This document shows positions 7,465-16,215 of a stretch of DNA of 64,000 nucleotides, piece by piece. The position numbers and the translations under genes were made by a program. The notes beneath the pieces are model-generated. The model saw only the letters and a program-made list of their open reading frames with translations. It had not been told where the DNA came from and did no database searches. Position 1 is the stretch's first letter. Each line of letters starts with the position of its first letter. The DNA is from Sphingomonas flavalba (lineage in GTDB: Bacteria > Pseudomonadota > Alphaproteobacteria > Sphingomonadales > Sphingomonadaceae): positions 186,001 through 250,000 of the forward strand of contig NZ_SPHY01000001.1 in assembly GCF_004796535.1 (NCBI RefSeq), written 5' to 3'.

Positions 7465-8637
7465 ATGATGCGCAAAGCCATGGCGGTCACGCGCATTGCG
7501 CTGGCGCTGACGCTGGTCATGGCGTTGTGGTTCAGCGCCGCCGCCGGCCGTGTCTCGCTGGAACGCGATTATGGCTGGACCGGCGCACAGGCCGCACTGA
7601 CGGCCAGCGCCATCGCGCTCGGCTTCGTCGCCGGCTGCCTGATCAGCGCTCTGCTCGGCCTGGCAGATCGTCATGTTCCGCAACGGACATTCCTGGCCTG
7701 TGCCTGGGCGGCGGCAGCGGCGAACCTGCTGCTGCTTGCCATGCCTCCCGGCGGAGCCGGCTGGTTCGCCTGCCTGTTCTTCGTCGGCCTGTTCCTTGCC
7801 GGGGTCTATCCGGTGGCGATCGCGCTGGTCGCGTCGTGGGACGAAGGCGATATCGGCCTGCTGCTCGGCCTGATCATTGCGGCGTTGACACTGGGTTCAG
7901 CCAGCCCGCACCTGGTCGGCAGCTTCGTCGCGCTCGATTGGCGGCTGATCATCGGGGTGACCAGCGTGCTGGCATTGATGGGCGGCGCGGTCGCAGCGAC
8001 CGCCGCCAGCGGCCCGGCAGCGGTGCCGCCACGGACGATCGACCGGCGGTACCTGCGCCTTGCCTTCACCGACCGCCGCATCCGCTACGCCAACCTCGGC
8101 TATCTCGGCCATATGTGGGAACTCTACCCGATGTGGGCGTGGGTGCCCGCCTATCTGGCGGCAAGCGTGGCGGCGTCCGGCGCCGGGCCTCTGACGCCGG
8201 CGACGCTGGGCGTGTCAGCCTTCGCGGTGATCGGCGCGGGCGCGGTGGGGTGCATCCTCGCCGGCTGGGCCGCCGGGCGCGTCGGTAGCGGCCGCGCCGC
8301 GCTGTGGGCGCTGGCGGGGAGCGGCAGTTGTGCGCTGCTCGCCGCGCTGGCCTATGGTGGGCCGCCAGCGCTGGTCCTCGGCATCGCGCTGCTGTGGGGC
8401 GTGACGATCATCGCGGATTCCGCCCAGTTTTCCGCCTGCGTCGTCCGCCTCGCGCCGCCGGAAGCGCGCGGCACGCTGGTCACGCTTCAAGTCTGCATCG
8501 GCTTCCTGCTGACCACCGCCAACATTGCGCTGATGCCGCTGGTGATCGATGCCGCCGGCTGGCGTGTCGCGTGTCTCTACCTGGCGATCGGCCCATGGTT
8601 CGGCGCCTGGGCAATGCGTCGACTTCAACAAAGCTAA
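7465..8637 (+). CDS. MFS transporter
   Basis: 390 aa, Ala/Leu/Gly-rich with about 12 predicted membrane segments in two halves separated by a loop near VPPRTIDRRYLRLAF. The first loop carries GLADRHVPQRT, a variant of the MFS loop 2-3 motif. The fold is shared with many small-molecule permeases, so import of the substrate or efflux of a product are both possible. It starts 12 bp after the ferredoxin gene and closes the oxygenase unit. A GTG-free ATG-ATG doublet begins the frame, and the second ATG at 7468 is equally possible. Confidence 0.85.
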   Translation: MMRKAMAVTRIALALTLVMALWFSAAAGRVSLERDYGWTGAQAALTASAIALGFVAGCLISALLGLADRHVPQRTFLACAWAAAAANLLLLAMPPGGAGWFACLFFVGLFLAGVYPVAIALVASWDEGDIGLLLGLIIAALTLGSASPHLVGSFVALDWRLIIGVTSVLALMGGAVAATAASGPAAVPPRTIDRRYLRLAFTDRRIRYANLGYLGHMWELYPMWAWVPAYLAASVAASGAGPLTPATLGVSAFAVIGAGAVGCILAGWAAGRVGSGRAALWALAGSGSCALLAALAYGGPPALVLGIALLWGVTIIADSAQFSACVVRLAPPEARGTLVTLQVCIGFLLTTANIALMPLVIDAAGWRVACLYLAIGPWFGAWAMRRLQQS

Positions 8638-8788
8638 AGAATGGGTCGTTGCCCCGCGCCTGTCACGGATTGCATTCGACCAGACCCCACCCGCGCCGGC
8701 CGGGCTGGCTGGCAATTGTTCCCGATAATCCGCAGAGCCGAGCCGCTTTCCACGTGGTCCGCGAATTGGCGCGCGCTCACGGACTTAC

Positions 8789-8863
8789 TGGCTGGGGCGG
8801 CAGGATTCGAACCTGCGCATGGCGGTACCAAAAACCGCTGCCTTACCGCTTGGCTACGCCCCA
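8789..8863 (-). tRNA. tRNA-Gln (TTG), CCA encoded
   Basis: Read on the minus strand, the acceptor stem TGGGGCG pairs with CGCCCCA, the discriminator base is G and CCA is encoded at 8789-8791. The anticodon arm is GCGGT-TTTTGGT-ACCGC, giving anticodon TTG (Gln). The T arm contains GGTTCGAATCC. The gene lies between the MFS transporter and ilvE, with about 150 bp of otherwise featureless DNA on its 3' side. Confidence 0.95.
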
Positions 8864-8945
8864 GCAGGGCCGGGCGCATCGGCCCGGGCGAACGCGTCTA
8901 GCCGCGCCGGCGCCCGGTGAAAAGGGCGCGCGTCGCAAAAGCGCG

Positions 8946-10040
8946 TCAGAACAGCCGGCGGGTCCAGCCGTGCGGGTCGGGCGCGGTGCCGCGCTGGATC
9001 GACACCAGGGCGTCATGCAGCTTGCCGGTGACCATGCCCGGCCCGCCATTGCCGATGACGAAGCCGAAATCCGGCCCCTTCACCTGGCCGATCGGGGTGA
9101 CGACAGCGGCGGTCCCGCAGGCGAAGCATTCGCGCAGCCGCCCGCTCTCCGCATCAGCGCGCCACTGGTCGATGCCGTACAGCTCCTCGCGCACACTCAG
9201 TCCCTCCGCCCGCGCCAGCGTGATCAACGAGTCGCGGGTGATACCGGCAAGGATGGTGCCGCCGAGCGGCGGGGTCAGCAGCGATCCGTCGTCGAAGACG
9301 AAGAAGATGTTCATGCCGCCCAGTTCCTCAACCCAGCGATGCTCCTTGGTATCAAGGAACACCACCTGGTCGCAGCCGTTGCGGGTGGCCTCCGCCTGAG
9401 CAATCAGGCTGGACGCGTAATTGCCGCCGCACTTGGCGTCGCCGGTGCCGCCCGGCCCAGCCCGACTGTAGGTTGGCGTCGCCCACAGGCTGATCGCCTT
9501 GGCACCGCCCTTGAAATAGGCGCCGACGGCGGAGGCGATGACCATGTAGAGATAGTCGGAGGACGGCTTCACCCCCAGGAACACCTCGCTCGCGATCATG
9601 AACGGGCGCAGATAGAGCGCGGCGCCGTCGGCCTGCGGAATCCATTCACGGTCGACATCGATCAGTCGCTCGATCGATTCGACGAACAGCGCTTCCGGCA
9701 TTTCCGGCATCGCCAGCCGCCGCGCCGAATGGCGGAAGCGGCGGGCATTTGCCTCCGGGCGGAACAGCTGAGCGCCGCCGTCGGGCAGACGATAGGCTTT
9801 CAGCCCCTCGAAAATCTCCTGCGCATAATGGAGCACGGATGAGGCCGGATCCATTTCCAGCGGCGCGCGCGCGGTGACCCGGGCGTCGTGCCAGCCCTTC
9901 GCGTCGGAATAGCGGACGATCGCCATATGGTCGGTGAAGACCCGGCCGAAACCGGGATCGGCGATCAGGCGGGCGCGCTCCTCCGCCGACGCCGCACCGG
10001 CATTGGGTTCGAAAGTGAATTGCGGCGGCGTATCGCCCAT
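8946..10040 (-). CDS. ilvE: Branched-chain amino-acid aminotransferase
   Basis: PLP enzyme (fold type IV) that makes Leu, Ile and Val from their 2-oxo acids with glutamate. At 364 aa it is the longer bacterial/eukaryotic-type IlvE. The Schiff-base Lys is K203 in GTGDAKCGGNYA. The family signature ECFACGTAAVVTPIG lies in the C-terminal third, and HYAQEIFEGLKAYR in the N-terminal domain. It stands as a single gene, with tRNA-Gln downstream and a divergent MarR regulator upstream (90-bp gap). Confidence 0.96.
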   Translation of the reverse strand: MGDTPPQFTFEPNAGAASAEERARLIADPGFGRVFTDHMAIVRYSDAKGWHDARVTARAPLEMDPASSVLHYAQEIFEGLKAYRLPDGGAQLFRPEANARRFRHSARRLAMPEMPEALFVESIERLIDVDREWIPQADGAALYLRPFMIASEVFLGVKPSSDYLYMVIASAVGAYFKGGAKAISLWATPTYSRAGPGGTGDAKCGGNYASSLIAQAEATRNGCDQVVFLDTKEHRWVEELGGMNIFFVFDDGSLLTPPLGGTILAGITRDSLITLARAEGLSVREELYGIDQWRADAESGRLRECFACGTAAVVTPIGQVKGPDFGFVIGNGGPGMVTGKLHDALVSIQRGTAPDPHGWTRRLF

Positions 10041-10130
10041 CTGCTGCTCCCGGCTGGCCTGTCGCCGACGCCCGGCTGCGGCCAGGTCGCGGCTTGCCCG
10101 GACCTAGGCGCGGCCGCTAGAGGCGTCAAC

Positions 10131-10613
10131 ATGGTCAGCCAGAGTCCCGCGGCGTCGGCGCTGTTCCTCCGCGAGGCGGAGGTCAGGCGCGGCATCGAAC
10201 TGATGCATTTCGGGCAGGCAGCGCTGCACCGCGCGCTGGAGCCGGCGCTCGCCGCTGCCGGGCTAGGCCGGGCGCACCAGCGCGCGCTCTATTTCATCGC
10301 CCGCCAGCCGGACCTGAGCGTCACCGACCTGCTGCGCCTGCTGGCGATCACCAAGCAATCCCTCGGCCGGGTCCTGGGCGACCTGTCCGCGCAGGGACTG
10401 GTCGAGACGCGCCAGGGCCGCAACGACCGGCGCCAGCGGCTGCTCAGGCTGACCGATGCCGGCCGGACGCTGGAAGCGCAACTGTACGAGGCGATGCGCA
10501 GCCGCCTTGCCGCCGCCTATGCGGAAGCGGGGCAGGATGCGGTGACCGGCTACTGGCGGGTTCTGGAAGGGCTGATCCCGGAGAGCGAGCGCGCCCGGCT
10601 GCTCAGGCCCTGA
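10131..10613 (+). CDS. MarR-family transcriptional regulator
   Basis: 160 aa with a winged helix. The recognition part is LLRLLAITKQSLGRVLGDLSAQGLVE, followed by the wing GRNDRRQRLLRLTDAGR. I chose the ATG at 10131 because the frame upstream of it reads back through the ilvE start region. It is divergent from ilvE, and its last 11 bases overlap the end of proC. Target and ligand are unknown; auto-regulation through the 90-bp gap is likely for the family. Confidence 0.88.
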   Translation: MVSQSPAASALFLREAEVRRGIELMHFGQAALHRALEPALAAAGLGRAHQRALYFIARQPDLSVTDLLRLLAITKQSLGRVLGDLSAQGLVETRQGRNDRRQRLLRLTDAGRTLEAQLYEAMRSRLAAAYAEAGQDAVTGYWRVLEGLIPESERARLLRP

Positions 10614-11430
10614 CCGCTTCCGCCGCCATTTCGGCATTGCGGCGGGTGGCGGCAGCCAGCGTTTCGCGCAGCAACAGCAACAGCCCGCCTTCGGCGTCGA
10701 GCACCTCAAGCCCCTTACGGGTCGACCCGCCGGGGCTGGCGACCCGTTCGGCCAGCTTACCCGGCGTCTCGTCCGACGCGGCGGCGAGCAGGGCGGCGCC
10801 CTCGACCGTGGCGAGCGCCAGCCGGGCGGCCTGGTCCGCCGGCAGGCCCAGATCCGCACCGGCGGTGGCGAGCGCGTCGACGAAGCGGAACAGGAAAGCC
10901 GGCCCGCTGCCGGACAACGCCGTGATCAGGTCGAACTGATCCTCGTCGGCGATCCATTCGACCAGCCCGAGCGGCGCCATCAGCGCCACTGCTGCATCAC
11001 GCGCGTCGGCATCTGCTTCGTCGCCCGCATGCAGCCCGACCACGCCCTTGCCGATCGCGACCGGCGTATTGGGCAATGCGCGGACGATCGCCCCCGCATT
11101 CGGGAAATAACCGCGCAGCCCCGCGACGCGCACACCGGCGAGGATCGACACAATCAGGCTGTCCGGCCCCAGCACCGATGCGACGTCGGCGGCGACGCTG
11201 GCCAGCTTCTGTGGTTTGACCGCCAGGATCAGCGTGCGCGGCGGCGTTTCGTCGGCGGGGATCGCGGAGACTACCCGTATTCCCGGCGCGACCGGTCGGC
11301 CGCTCGGCCGCACAACTGTCACCGCCGCCGGGTCCAGTCCGGCCGCGATCCAGCGCGTCAGCATCGCGCCGCCCATGTTGCCGCAGCCGATCATCCACAA
11401 CGGCGTCATCGATTCATCCAGTGTCGTCAT
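10603..11430 (-). CDS. proC: Pyrroline-5-carboxylate reductase
   Basis: Last step of proline synthesis: NAD(P)H reduction of pyrroline-5-carboxylate. 275 aa, normal length. The Rossmann start is MIGCGNMGGAMLTRW (G-x-G-x-x-G). The C-terminal ProC signature is present as ALSGSGPAFLFRFVDAL and VASPGGSTRKGLEVL. It is convergent with the MarR gene and overlaps it by 11 bp. In many sphingomonads proC lies close to ybjN, as here; in this window a diguanylate cyclase on the opposite strand separates them. Confidence 0.96.
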   Translation of the reverse strand: MTTLDESMTPLWMIGCGNMGGAMLTRWIAAGLDPAAVTVVRPSGRPVAPGIRVVSAIPADETPPRTLILAVKPQKLASVAADVASVLGPDSLIVSILAGVRVAGLRGYFPNAGAIVRALPNTPVAIGKGVVGLHAGDEADADARDAAVALMAPLGLVEWIADEDQFDLITALSGSGPAFLFRFVDALATAGADLGLPADQAARLALATVEGAALLAAASDETPGKLAERVASPGGSTRKGLEVLDAEGGLLLLLRETLAAATRRNAEMAAEAVRA

Positions 11431-11622
11431 ACCATCCCCTTAGAAGCTGTCGGCCGGGATTTCACCGAGAATTCGGCTTGCCGCGCTGAACGGATGACGG
11501 TGCGTCCGGCGGCCGCGCAAAAAAATTCCGTCCGAAGCGGCGCAATCTCGGCCCGCCATCGGCAGCGCCTAGCAAAATATTACGAAATTCGCCGTTAAAC
11601 ATGTCGAGACGGAGATACAGTG

Positions 11623-12771
11623 ATGGCGATGCGCGAGAGAGGCGACACCGTGACGACAGGCGTGCCCGGCGACCGACGTACCAACAGGCTGATCCACGCG
11701 GTCCGCTCCATGCTGGGTGGCGAGGACACCGACGCGGCAGCGCCGCCGGACCGCAGCGGTCGCGATCTGTTCGAACGGATCGGCGTGTTCCTGTTCACCA
11801 ATCAGCTGGAGCCGCTGCCCAGCCACTATGAGCTTGCCCATGCCTATTGCCTCGGCTCCAACAGCCGGCTGCGCTTTGCCGTTGACCGGGCGATCGAGCG
11901 TGATGGCCGGCTGACCGACGAGGTCGCCGAGGCGATCCTGGCCGAAACTCGCAGCGAATTGTCGGCCGAGGCGCTGTCGAAGCTGATCGACGAAGCGCAG
12001 CTCGGCCTTGCCAGCATCGCGGGCGTGGTCAAACAGTCGGGTGCCGACGCCCAGGCCTATGGCGAAGCGTTGGAGGACAAGGTCGCCGGCCTGGCCCGCC
12101 GGGATGGCGAGGAAGGCAGTGACCAGAGCCTCGCCGCGCTCGTCTTCCTGACCCGTGCGATGATCGAGAAGACGCGCGAGGCGGAGCGCCAGTTGCGCCA
12201 GACCGGCAAGCGAATTTCCACCCTGCGCAGCAGCCTGGTCGAAGCCAAGCGCGTCGCCGAGAGCGACCCGCTGACCGGCCTCGCCAACCGGCGCGCGTTC
12301 GAAAGCCAGCTTGCCCGCGCCGTCCACGAAGCGCGCGGCAACGGCAGTCCTCTGGCGCTGGCGTTCTGCGACATCGACAATTTCAAGAAGCTCAACGACA
12401 CCCACGGCCACGAGGTCGGCGACCGGGTGCTGAAATATGTCGCACGACTGCTGTCGGACATCTCGAACGACGCCTGTCACGTCTCGCGCCACGGCGGCGA
12501 GGAGTTCGTTATCCTGTTCGAAGGCAAGACCGCCGACCAGGCATTCGAGATAATCGACGATGCCCGCCGCACCCTCGCCGCGCGCCGCCTGGGCCTCAAG
12601 GATTCGGGCGATCCGATTGGCCAGGTTACCTTCTCCGCCGGCGTCGCCGAACTCCATGACGACGAGAACGGCCGCACCATGTTGCGAAACGCCGACACCG
12701 CGCTCTACCGCGCCAAGCGCCACGGCCGGAATCAGGTGCTGATGGCGGAAGGGTCCGGCACCGGCAGATGA
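11623..12771 (+). CDS. Diguanylate cyclase (GGDEF domain)
   Basis: Makes cyclic di-GMP from two GTP. The ATG at 11623 is preferred over a GTG at 11620, since GGAGA at 11611-11615 is well placed for it. The protein is about 382 aa. Residues about 1-200 form a helical, charged N-terminal region with no recognised sensor domain, membrane segment or signal peptide, so it is cytoplasmic. The GGDEF domain begins at SDPLTGLANRRAFE and has the active-site motif RHGGEEFVILFE (GGEEF, active form). No RxxD inhibitory site is seen at the expected place before GGEEF. Monocistronic, divergent from proC with a 192-bp gap. Confidence 0.93.
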   Translation: MAMRERGDTVTTGVPGDRRTNRLIHAVRSMLGGEDTDAAAPPDRSGRDLFERIGVFLFTNQLEPLPSHYELAHAYCLGSNSRLRFAVDRAIERDGRLTDEVAEAILAETRSELSAEALSKLIDEAQLGLASIAGVVKQSGADAQAYGEALEDKVAGLARRDGEEGSDQSLAALVFLTRAMIEKTREAERQLRQTGKRISTLRSSLVEAKRVAESDPLTGLANRRAFESQLARAVHEARGNGSPLALAFCDIDNFKKLNDTHGHEVGDRVLKYVARLLSDISNDACHVSRHGGEEFVILFEGKTADQAFEIIDDARRTLAARRLGLKDSGDPIGQVTFSAGVAELHDDENGRTMLRNADTALYRAKRHGRNQVLMAEGSGTGR

Positions 12772-12787
12772 CGGCGCCGGCGCTAGT

Positions 12788-13300
12788 TCAGGCTTCGCCC
12801 TGCGTCTCGATCAGCGCGGCGTCGATCGCCTCGCGCGGGCTCTTGCCGCCCCACAGCACGAACTGGAACACCGGGTAGAAGCGCTCGCATTCGTCGATCG
12901 CCGCCTCGACCAGTGTTTCCGCTTGGTCGAGACCAAGCGTCGCGCCGTCATTGCCAGCGAGCAGGGCGGCATGGCGGAACAGCAGGATGCCGCTGTTCAC
13001 CCACAGCTCGAAATGGCCCAGCCACAGCTGCTCGTTGACCAGCCCGATCGCTTCGTACAGCGTCGCGCGCTTGTCGTCGGGGACGCGGATGTCGGGCATC
13101 GCCAGGAACTGGAGGACATGGTCCTCCTCCCGCCACACGCCGCGCAGCTCGTACTTGCCCCAGCTGCCCTGGACATGGGCGACGATCTCGTCGTCGCCGC
13201 CGCGCTCGCAGCTCCAGCCACGCGCGTCGAAATAATCCTCGAGCATGTCGATCGGGGCGGCTTCGTCGCCCGGCGTGTCCTCGAATTCGTCCAGTGTCAT
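12788..13300 (-). CDS. YbjN domain-containing protein
   Basis: 170 aa with the YbjN-type sensory/chaperone-like fold. The acidic N-terminus (MTLDEFEDTPGDEAAPIDML) precedes YFDARGWSCERGGDDEIVAHVQGSWGKYELR, and the C-terminus is FQFVLWGGKSPREAIDAALIETQGEA. The family's molecular role is not settled; E. coli YbjN affects motility and stress. It is downstream of ubiK and tspO on the same strand, with 151 bp between ubiK and ybjN. No signal peptide or membrane segment. Confidence 0.85.
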   Translation of the reverse strand: MTLDEFEDTPGDEAAPIDMLEDYFDARGWSCERGGDDEIVAHVQGSWGKYELRGVWREEDHVLQFLAMPDIRVPDDKRATLYEAIGLVNEQLWLGHFELWVNSGILLFRHAALLAGNDGATLGLDQAETLVEAAIDECERFYPVFQFVLWGGKSPREAIDAALIETQGEA

Positions 13301-13451
13301 CCGGCGTCAGCCGCCTCATTTCGCGCCTGCCGCATAGCTGGCCCGATCGCCGCCGCCGGGCAAGCCTGCCGCAGAAAAAGCTGTGGATAAACGGTGGGGC
13401 GTCTGTGCATGAACAGGTGCCGGCCCGCGCCTGCCGTGGCAGGCGGGACGG

Positions 13452-13739
13452 TCAGCTTGCCTTGCGCGGTGCCCGCTTCGACGCCGGTTTCCTCCCGTCT
13501 GCCGCCGCTTCCAACGCGTCAAGCCGCACGCGAAGCGCATCCGCCTCGTCGCGGGCAGCGGCGGCCATCGCCTTCACCGCCTCGAACTCGTCGCGGCTGA
13601 CGAAATCCAACCCGCCGATCCATTCGCGCGCGCGCTCGCGCGCCGCCGCCTCAGCCTCACGGCCGACGCCGGCGATCGTCCCGGCGAAACCGTTCACAAC
13701 TTTGCTCAGGTCGTCGAACAAGCGATTCTCGGATTGCAT
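13452..13739 (-). CDS. ubiK: Ubiquinone biosynthesis accessory factor UbiK / BMFP family
   Basis: 95 aa. Sequence fits the family: MQSENRLFDDLSKVVNGFAGTIAGV, an amphipathic stretch with many Ala and Arg, then the coiled coil FVSRDEFEAVKAMAAAARDEADALRVRLDALE and a basic tail (KRAPRKAS). UbiK binds UbiJ and helps the aerobic UbiI/H-type hydroxylation complex; the homologous BMFP proteins show membrane-fusion activity in vitro. The ATG at 13739 is the first in the frame that gives the conserved N-terminus. It is 11 bp downstream of tspO. Confidence 0.85.
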   Translation of the reverse strand: MQSENRLFDDLSKVVNGFAGTIAGVGREAEAAARERAREWIGGLDFVSRDEFEAVKAMAAAARDEADALRVRLDALEAAADGRKPASKRAPRKAS

Positions 13740-13750
13740 CGCGATCTCCT

Positions 13751-14305
13751 TCAGACCCGTATGTTGGTAGAGGCGGCCGGCTCGACAAGCTCTCCCGCCC
13801 CCGGATTCATCCGATCGATGCTGAAATTCAGCGCGGCAGCGAAGGCCAGCCAGGCGACATAGGGCAGGAACAGCCAGCCGGCGAGCGCCCGCACCCGGCT
13901 GAACTGAGCACCGGTGGCAATGGCGGCGGCGAGCAGCGCAACGATCAGCCAGAAGGCGGCGCCTACCTGATGCAGACGGAAGAACAGCGGCGACCAGGCC
14001 AGATTCAGCGCCAGCTGGACGACGAACAGCGCGATCGCCAGCCCGCGCCCGGCCGCGCCCCGCGCGTTCAGCACCACCGCCAGCGCGACACCGATCAGCG
14101 CGTAAAGGATGGTCCAGGCGACCGGGAACAGCCAGTCCGGCGGCATGAACGCCGGCAGCGCCAGTTGCTGGAACCAGTAGCTGCTGGTGCCCGATCCGGA
14201 GAATTGCGCCGATGCGAAGCCAAGCAGCACCACCCCCGGCACCGTCACCAGTGCCCGGCGCAGCAACGCCATGCGTATCTGCGACTGTGACGCGATTTCC
14301 CCCAT
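13751..14305 (-). CDS. tspO: TspO/MBR family protein
   Basis: 184 aa with five membrane segments. Diagnostic residues include WFQQLALPAFMPPDWLFPVAWTILYALIGVAL and LNLAWSPLFF, the tryptophan- and proline-rich signature of the tryptophan-rich sensory protein family. It binds tetrapyrroles; in Rhodobacter, TspO negatively regulates photosynthesis genes and in other bacteria it is linked to stress. ATG 14305 has GGAGGGG just upstream; an in-frame upstream ATG at 14494 has no such site. The C-terminal tail (GAGELVEPAASTNIRV) is not part of the fold. Confidence 0.9.
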   Translation of the reverse strand: MGEIASQSQIRMALLRRALVTVPGVVLLGFASAQFSGSGTSSYWFQQLALPAFMPPDWLFPVAWTILYALIGVALAVVLNARGAAGRGLAIALFVVQLALNLAWSPLFFRLHQVGAAFWLIVALLAAAIATGAQFSRVRALAGWLFLPYVAWLAFAAALNFSIDRMNPGAGELVEPAASTNIRV

Positions 14306-14504
14306 ATGGCCCCTCCGCTTGCACAACTGCTGCACAAATGCGCGACGCCAAGGCGCCACCCCTGCCGACGGGGCTACCGGCGGCAAACGGCCTTGGCAAG
14401 CAGTGAGCGCGCGCCGGGCTGTCCCGTTTTTACGACGGGGGCGGGGACTAAATCTGATCGGCCCAAGCTGAATCAAGCGCGGCGCCGACTCCACGGCATG
14501 CGGT

Positions 14505-14990
14505 TCAGCCGGCGTCGCGCTCGGCGATCAGCGCCATGATCTCGGCGCCCAACTGCAGATCTGGCATGTGGCCAAACGCCTGGCGGCGCAGCCGGCCCTG
14601 CCGATCGACCAGAATCAGCGTCGGCGTCCCTTCCATGCGATAGGCTGCCATCGTCACCGGCATGCCGCGCCCCTGCGGCGACGGCCGGTCGATGCCGACC
14701 GGGAAAGTATAGCGATATTCGCGCAGGAACGCCTCCAGCGCCGAACGCGGGCCCTGCGTCTCGTGATGCTCGAACACCGTGTGCAGGCCAAGCACCGCCA
14801 CACCCGTCCGGCCGAACTGCTCCTGCACCCGCGCCAGTTGCGGCAGCGCCATCTGGGCACAGCCGGGACACAGCATCTGGAACGCCTCGATCACCACCAC
14901 CCGGCCGCGCAGCTTGGAAAGGCTAAGCGGCTCCGGTGTATTCAGCCATTCGGTGACGTCCAGTTCCGGCGCGGGGCGAAAATCCGCCAT
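14505..14990 (-). CDS. Redoxin/TlpA-like thioredoxin-fold protein
   Basis: 161 aa. Thioredoxin fold with MLCPGCAQMALPQL, a C-P-G-C active site, and the cis-Pro region MEGTPTLILVDRQGRLRRQAFG. The long insertion between (VFEHHETQGPRSALEAFLREY) is a feature of AhpC/TSA-Redoxin members. ATG 14990 is preceded by GGAGAGGGAC; the longer frame (to 15053) has a basic N-terminus that does not look real. No signal peptide, so it is probably cytoplasmic. Reductase or peroxidase activity cannot be separated from sequence. Confidence 0.85.
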   Translation of the reverse strand: MADFRPAPELDVTEWLNTPEPLSLSKLRGRVVVIEAFQMLCPGCAQMALPQLARVQEQFGRTGVAVLGLHTVFEHHETQGPRSALEAFLREYRYTFPVGIDRPSPQGRGMPVTMAAYRMEGTPTLILVDRQGRLRRQAFGHMPDLQLGAEIMALIAERDAG

Positions 14991-15018
14991 GTCCCTCTCC
15001 CTGCCCGGCAGCGGGCGT

Positions 15019-15321
15019 TCACGGCTCGACGGCGAACACCGTGGTCTCGACATAACGCTCGGCAGCCGGGTCGAATAGCGCCTCCGGCTGGAATGTCTGG
15101 GCGGTCAGCGCCAGTTCGCTCAACCCGGCGAGTTTGAATGCGCCAAGCTTTATCTCGCGCGGGCGACGCCCGTCACGCTCCAGCGTCACCGCGTCGACGA
15201 ACAGGTCGTCGTGGCGAGTATAGAGGATGTGCGGCGCCAGCTTGAAGGCGGTGCGGTTGTACGTCGCCATAATGCATTTGCGCAGCGCTATCGCCTCGAG
15301 CAGGAGCTTGTTCGGTTGCAT
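15019..15321 (-). CDS. Small WYL-like domain protein
   Basis: 100 aa, starting MQPNKLLLEAIALRKCIMATYN. The alternation AIALRKCIMATYNRTAFKLAP followed by a beta strand with LFVDAVTLERDG and the closing IKLGAFKLAGLSELALTAQTF resembles the core of a WYL domain, which binds ligands or nucleic acid and is usually fused to a helix-turn-helix. Here no DNA-binding domain is attached. It sits between the redoxin gene (28 bp downstream) and queH (106 bp upstream). Family assignment is by pattern only. Confidence 0.6.
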   Translation of the reverse strand: MQPNKLLLEAIALRKCIMATYNRTAFKLAPHILYTRHDDLFVDAVTLERDGRRPREIKLGAFKLAGLSELALTAQTFQPEALFDPAAERYVETTVFAVEP

Positions 15322-15427
15322 GAGTCGAGAATGGCCGATCGCCGCCGCCGGATCAACGGTTTTTGTGCATCGCAACATTGCGCCGCGATGGGTTGCGGGT
15401 TGGCAAAGGGGATGGTGCCGGTGCCGC

Positions 15428-16084
15428 TCAGGCGCCATCGTCCCCGTAATACAGCTCGCCGATGCGGATTTCGTCGCGGCCCTGCGCCACCCGGTGGGCG
15501 TTGGTGTCGCGCAGCGAATAGACGCAGCCGCAATATTCCTGCTGGTAGAAATGCTCGCGCTTGGAAATCTCGATCATTCGGCTGGCGCCGCCGCCCTTGC
15601 GCCAGTTGAATGTCCAGTAGGTGATGCCGGGGTAGTGCGCCGCCGCCCGCTCGCCGCAGTCGTTGATCTGCGCCATGTTCTTCCAGCGTGAGATGCCGAG
15701 CGAACTGGTGATGACCGGAAAGCCGTGCTCGTGCGCGTAAAGCGCGGTGCGCTCGAACCGCATGTCGAAGCACATCGTGCAGCGGGCGCCGCGTTCCGGC
15801 TCCCACTCCATGCCCTTGGCGCGCTTGAACCAGTTGGCGGTATCGTAATCGGCGTCGACGAACGGGATGCCGTGCTTCTCGGCGAAGCGGACATTCTCCT
15901 CCTTGCGGAGGATATATTCCTCCTTCGGGTGGATGTTCGGATTGTAGAAGAAGATCGTGTAGTCGATGCCGCTTGCCGTCATCGCCTCCATCACCTCGCC
16001 GGAACAAGGTGCGCAGCAGCTGTGTAGCAGCACCTTGGCGGCGCCGTCTGGCGGGGTCAGGACCGGGCGCTGGATGTCGTTCAT
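15428..16084 (-). CDS. queH: Epoxyqueuosine reductase QueH
   Basis: Reduces epoxyqueuosine to queuosine at tRNA wobble position 34; the QueH type (DUF208) uses a [4Fe-4S] cluster with no cobalamin. 218 aa. Conserved features are [11 protein letters not shown] near residue 21, [11 protein letters not shown], and [13 protein letters not shown] near the end, which carry the cluster cysteines and the YCGC motif. The substrate-side segment [13 protein letters not shown] is typical. Monocistronic; tRNA-Met follows on the opposite strand. Confidence 0.94.
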   Translation of the reverse strand: MNDIQRPVLTPPDGAAKVLLHSCCAPCSGEVMEAMTASGIDYTIFFYNPNIHPKEEYILRKEENVRFAEKHGIPFVDADYDTANWFKRAKGMEWEPERGARCTMCFDMRFERTALYAHEHGFPVITSSLGISRWKNMAQINDCGERAAAHYPGITYWTFNWRKGGGASRMIEISKREHFYQQEYCGCVYSLRDTNAHRVAQGRDEIRIGELYYGDDGA

Positions 16085-16215
16085 CGCGCCGCTTTAGCGG
16101 CGGCGGCGAGCAGGCGAAAGCCCCGGCGGCAACCCCGCCGCAGACCGACTGCGCCGGACGCTGTTGACCGTCGTTGGCGCGGTGCCTATAGGCCGCCTCC
16201 GCACAAGCCCGACGG

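Noticed and set aside
8304-9842. 512-aa plus frame across the MFS end, tRNA-Gln and ilvE
   Set aside because: It runs through a tRNA gene and antisense to ilvE; not a gene.
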